A stretch of 8,517 nt of DNA, taken from positions 1 through 8,517 of the forward strand of contig JANQME010000021.1 of NCBI GenBank assembly GCA_028280205.1, in the 5' to 3' direction. The notes below the pieces were generated by a model. It was not told the DNA's origin. It made no database searches and was given only the letters and a program-made list of their open reading frames with translations. Within the stretch, counting starts at the first letter, position 1. Each line of letters begins with the position of its first letter. Shown one piece after another: positions 6,467-8,517 of this stretch. Source of the stretch: Longimicrobiales bacterium (GTDB lineage Bacteria > Gemmatimonadota > Gemmatimonadetes > Longimicrobiales > Gaopeijiaceae). Both the position numbers and the translations under genes were made by a program.

Positions 6467-7266
6467 GTGCGGTGTGGGGCGCGATGGCCCGCACCCGGGC
6501 GGTCGGGCTCCTCCGGGTCGCCGTGCTCCTCCAGATCACCGTGCTCATGGCCGTCCGCCCCGCGGGTGCGCAGGACGAGATCGTGGCGCGCGGCAACCAG
6601 GCGTACCAGGAGGGAGACTACCGAGCCGCGATCGAGGCGTACGAGGCGGTCCAGGACGGGGGCTTCAACGGACCCGGGCTCGAGTACAACCTCGGCAACG
6701 CCTACTTCAAGGCGGGCGAGCTGGGCCGCGCGATCCTGCACTGGGAGCGGACGCTCGAGCTCGCGCCGGACGACGCCGACGCGCAGGCGAACCTCGAGCT
6801 GGCCCGCTCGCTCACCGCGGACGTCGTGGAGCCGATGCCGACGTTCTGGCTCACCTCGGCCCTCTCGTGGTGGCTGCGTGCCTTCCCGCGGGCCTGGCTG
6901 ACCACGATCGTCGCGATCGCGTGGGCGGGGCTGGGAGCCTCGCTGGTCGTGCGGCTGCTCACGGACGGCGGCGCGGTCCGCTCGGTGTCGGCTTGGTCGA
7001 TGGCGGTCGCCGCGGCGCTCCTCGTCGTCTTCGGCTCGACGCTCGCCGCGCGCGAGGTCGGGCTGGCCGATCCTGACCGTGCCATCGTGATGGCCGAGGT
7101 GGTGGCGGTCCGTTCCGCCCCGGCTCAGGACGAGAACCTCACGCTGTTCGAGATCCACGAAGGCACACACGTGCGACTCGATCAGCGGACGGGCGAGTGG
7201 GCCGAGGTCGTTCTCGACGACGGAAAGGTCGGGTGGGTCCCGCTCTCCAGCCTCGAGATCATCTGA
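6463..7266 (+). CDS. batE: BatE-like TPR and SH3 membrane protein
   Basis: This 267-residue protein has a signal peptide (about 1-36, cleavage near AGAQ). Two TPR motifs follow (roughly 38-71 and 72-105: EIVARGNQAYQEGDYRAAIEAY, then LEYNLGNAYFKAGELGRAILHW). A short linker, two membrane spans (about 144-165 and 177-195) and a bacterial SH3-type domain (about 207-267, ending GKVGWVPLSSLEII) complete it. With two spans, the TPR block and the SH3 domain lie on the same, periplasmic, side. The ATGA overlap with batD sets the start at 6463, but the ribosome binding site there is poor; an in-frame ATG at 6484 would shorten the long n-region by seven residues and is possible. TPR plus SH3 is the usual BatE architecture. 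The SH3 part may bind peptidoglycan or partner proteins; this is inference. Confidence 0.88.
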   Translation: MSAVWGAMARTRAVGLLRVAVLLQITVLMAVRPAGAQDEIVARGNQAYQEGDYRAAIEAYEAVQDGGFNGPGLEYNLGNAYFKAGELGRAILHWERTLELAPDDADAQANLELARSLTADVVEPMPTFWLTSALSWWLRAFPRAWLTTIVAIAWAGLGASLVVRLLTDGGAVRSVSAWSMAVAAALLVVFGSTLAAREVGLADPDRAIVMAEVVAVRSAPAQDENLTLFEIHEGTHVRLDQRTGEWAEVVLDDGKVGWVPLSSLEII

Positions 7267-7283
7267 CGATCGATCAACCGAAC

Positions 7284-7287
7284 GGAG
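7284..7287 (+). promoter_or_regulatory. Shine-Dalgarno of the CGCP-motif gene
   Basis: GGAG lies seven bases before the ATG at 7295, in the 28-base gap after batE. The gap holds no hairpin or T-tract, only the palindrome GATCGATC (7268-7275). Read-through from the bat operon is therefore likely. Confidence 0.65.
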
Positions 7288-7294
7288 CTTCTCC

Positions 7295-8080
7295 ATGAGA
7301 CGAACCCCCCGGCGCCTCACGGCGCTCGCCATGCTTCTCGCCGCGTCGGTGCTCGGCCCGGCCGCTCCCGCGATCGCGCAGACCCCTACGCGCGTCATGG
7401 TCCGTATCGTCTCGCACGACGCGAAGATCATCGGGTCCGGTGTGGGAGGGGCGCGCGTCACGATCCGTGATGCGGTGACCGGCGCGGTCCTCGCCGAAGG
7501 CGTTCAGGAAGGCGGTACCGGAGACACCGGGCTCATCATGGCGGATCGGCCACGGGGCGGAGGCGTCTTCGCCACCGACGGAGCCGCCGGCTTCCTCGCC
7601 GAGCTGTCGCTGACGCAACCCACCTGGGTCGAGATCGTGGGGGAAGGGCCGCTCGGCACCCCGGACGCGATGCGCCGGGCGTCGACCACCGCGCTCCTGG
7701 TGCCCGGCCGGGACGTGCTCGGAGACGGAATCGTCCTGGAGCTGCTCGGCTTCACCGTCGAGCTGCGCGAGCCGGTGCCGGGGAGCGCGATCCCGGCCGG
7801 CCGGCCGGTGGAGGTGACGGCCCGCGTGACGATGCTGTGCGGCTGTCCGACCTCGCCGGGCGGGGTGTGGGACTCGGATGGCTACGACATCGTTGCGCGC
7901 GTGCTTCGTGACGGGCGACTCGTGAGCGAGACCCCGTTGGCGTTCACGGGTGAGACGAGCGTGCACTCGGCGACGATTCCCGCGCTCGACGCCGGTGAGG
8001 TGACGATCGAGGTGCTGTCGATGGACGAGGAGCGGGGCAACTTCGGCATCGCGCGGGAGCGCTTCACGGTGAGCCGCTAG
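7295..8080 (+). CDS. Secreted beta-rich protein of unknown function with CGCP motif
   Basis: I do not recognise a named family for this 261-residue protein. A clear signal peptide (1-28, basic MRRTPRRL, then LAMLLAASVL, cleavage at AIA before QT) precedes a mature part made of alternating beta-type strands. An N-terminal half (about 33-155) has VRIVSHDAKIIGSGVGGARV and VTIRDAVTGAVLAEG, and resembles a secreted beta-sandwich. A C-terminal half (about 155-261) has an Ig-like pattern (VELREPVPGSAIPAGRPVEV, ending GIARERFTVSR). The only cysteines, C182 and C184, lie in LCGCPTSPGGVWDSDGYDI (181-199), a compact Cys-Gly-Cys-Pro block that could form a metal or redox site or a strained disulphide. 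It follows batE after 28 bases on the same strand with its own GGAG, so it is probably co-transcribed. Secretion is firm; function is open. Confidence 0.85.
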   Translation: MRRTPRRLTALAMLLAASVLGPAAPAIAQTPTRVMVRIVSHDAKIIGSGVGGARVTIRDAVTGAVLAEGVQEGGTGDTGLIMADRPRGGGVFATDGAAGFLAELSLTQPTWVEIVGEGPLGTPDAMRRASTTALLVPGRDVLGDGIVLELLGFTVELREPVPGSAIPAGRPVEVTARVTMLCGCPTSPGGVWDSDGYDIVARVLRDGRLVSETPLAFTGETSVHSATIPALDAGEVTIEVLSMDEERGNFGIARERFTVSR

Positions 8081-8206
8081 AGGATCTGCACAGGGTTTCC
8101 CAGGACCTGCGCCGGCGCCCTCTCGGTCTCCGTGCGCGCGTCGGCAGAAAGCGCCGACCTACGGGCGCGTACACCTCCGCGACTGCGGGACGGAGGGGAG
8201 GGCGGG
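8081..8206 (+). other. Intergenic gap between the CGCP-motif gene and the hydrolase gene
   Basis: 126 bases with no supported gene. It includes a 10-base palindrome (GCGCCGGCGC, 8109-8118) and one short hairpin (8140-8158). I see no convincing -35/-10 pair, though promoters are hard to spot at this GC content. It is the largest gap in the window and the most plausible place for a transcription boundary. Confidence 0.5.
8140..8158. other. Small inverted repeat (possible weak terminator or attenuator)
   Basis: GTCGGC and GCCGAC form a perfect six-base-pair stem around the seven-base loop AGAAAGC. No T-run follows on either side, so it does not meet the usual standard for an intrinsic terminator. 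It could be an RNA structure in the leader of the next gene or chance in GC-rich DNA. Confidence 0.3.
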
Positions 8207-8517
8207 ATGGCCGAAGAACGGAGGTCGGGTGTGGGGAAGGGCTGGACGCGCCGAGAGGTGCTCGCCTCCGGCGCGGCCTTGCTCGTGCCGGAGCTCACCG
8301 GCTGCTCGGACGGGCCCACCGAGCCGCAGCAGGAGGTCCGCAACCCCACGCTCACGACGAGCTGGCGGGCGCCGACCTCCTCGGTGGATTCGGGCGAGCA
8401 GCCGCTCGGCTTCGGTGAAGCGCAGGACGGCCTGTTCTACGTCCCCGACCCGTACGATCCGGCGGAGCCGGTCGCGCCCCTCGTCGCACTGCATGGCGCG
8501 GGGGGCGAGGCAGGCAA
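8207..8517 (+). CDS. Probable Tat-exported lipoprotein, alpha/beta-hydrolase esterase (3' partial)
   Basis: Translation from ATG 8207 stays open to the window edge (103 codons). The N-terminus holds a Tat-like motif, TRREVLAS, a hydrophobic stretch and a lipobox, LTGC (Leu-Thr-Gly-Cys), predicting export folded and lipid attachment at that Cys. After a polar linker comes a strand, GLFYVPDPYDP, and then PLVALHGAGGEAG, the strand plus oxyanion-hole HGxGG loop of alpha/beta-hydrolases, seen in polyhydroxybutyrate depolymerase/LpqC-like and phospholipase/carboxylesterase proteins. The nucleophile elbow and catalytic triad lie outside the window. GAGG (8198-8201) sits five bases before ATG 8207; an in-frame GTG at 8231 also has GGAGG (8220-8224) six bases upstream and would give a shorter n-region (starting MGKGWTRR). 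It is separated from the bat operon by 126 bases and may be its own unit. The hydrolase class is likely; the substrate is unknown. Confidence 0.75.
   Translation, partial: MAEERRSGVGKGWTRREVLASGAALLVPELTGCSDGPTEPQQEVRNPTLTTSWRAPTSSVDSGEQPLGFGEAQDGLFYVPDPYDPAEPVAPLVALHGAGGEAG

Noticed and set aside
7268..7275. Palindrome GATCGATC after batE as a possible operator
   Set aside because: It is only eight bases, common by chance, and lies within a 28-base gap that appears to be read through.
8077..8494. Minus-strand frames opposite the hydrolase gene
   Set aside because: The plus-strand frame encodes a coherent Tat/lipobox signal and a hydrolase motif, while the minus-strand translations show no recognisable features.

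Overview
The window is one face of a high-GC (roughly 70% G+C by eye) bacterial chromosome. Every supported gene lies on the + strand. Seven of the eight genes are packed head to tail, and the first six overlap or abut by a few bases. Secreted proteins with 'AQA'-type signal peptides, an envelope (Bat) operon and the very GC-rich codon use suggest a Gram-negative-type lineage such as Gemmatimonadota. That assignment is an inference; a deltaproteobacterial or Rhodothermota-like source is not excluded.

Positions 1-7266 hold a nearly complete bat (Bacteroides aerotolerance) operon. It starts with the C-terminal two thirds of a DUF58 protein. Next comes a secreted or membrane protein with a BatD-like outer domain and a DUF4381-like inner domain. 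Then follow two paralogous membrane-anchored von Willebrand factor A proteins (BatA, BatB), a TPR protein (BatC), the large multi-Ig-like BatD, and BatE (TPR, two membrane spans, SH3). The usual first gene of such operons, a MoxR AAA+ ATPase, would lie just upstream of the window. Every internal junction is a stop/start overlap (GTGA, TGATG, TGATG, GTGA, GTGA, ATGA), so the six downstream genes look translationally coupled. All three VWA-type proteins keep an intact metal-ion-dependent adhesion site (MIDAS). The Ig-like, TPR and SH3 parts of BatC, BatD and BatE are predicted to face the periplasm. The likely product is an envelope complex that links a cytoplasmic MoxR/DUF58 pair to periplasmic protein-protein interaction modules. 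Its biochemical activity is still poorly defined in the literature.

Positions 7295-8080 encode a secreted beta-rich protein of unknown function. It follows BatE after only 28 bases with its own ribosome binding site and carries a striking Cys-Gly-Cys-Pro...Gly-Gly-x-Trp-Asp motif. A 126-base gap (8081-8206) contains a small hairpin but no convincing terminator or promoter. From 8207 to the window edge is the start of a probable Tat-exported lipoprotein of the alpha/beta-hydrolase (LpqC / polyhydroxybutyrate depolymerase-like esterase) type, cut off by the window.

I do not see a mobile element, CRISPR array, tRNA, rRNA or defence system. The most interesting items are the extra BatD-like/DUF4381 protein, the unknown CGCP-motif protein attached to the operon, and the two lipoprotein start options. 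The core system itself is a known one.
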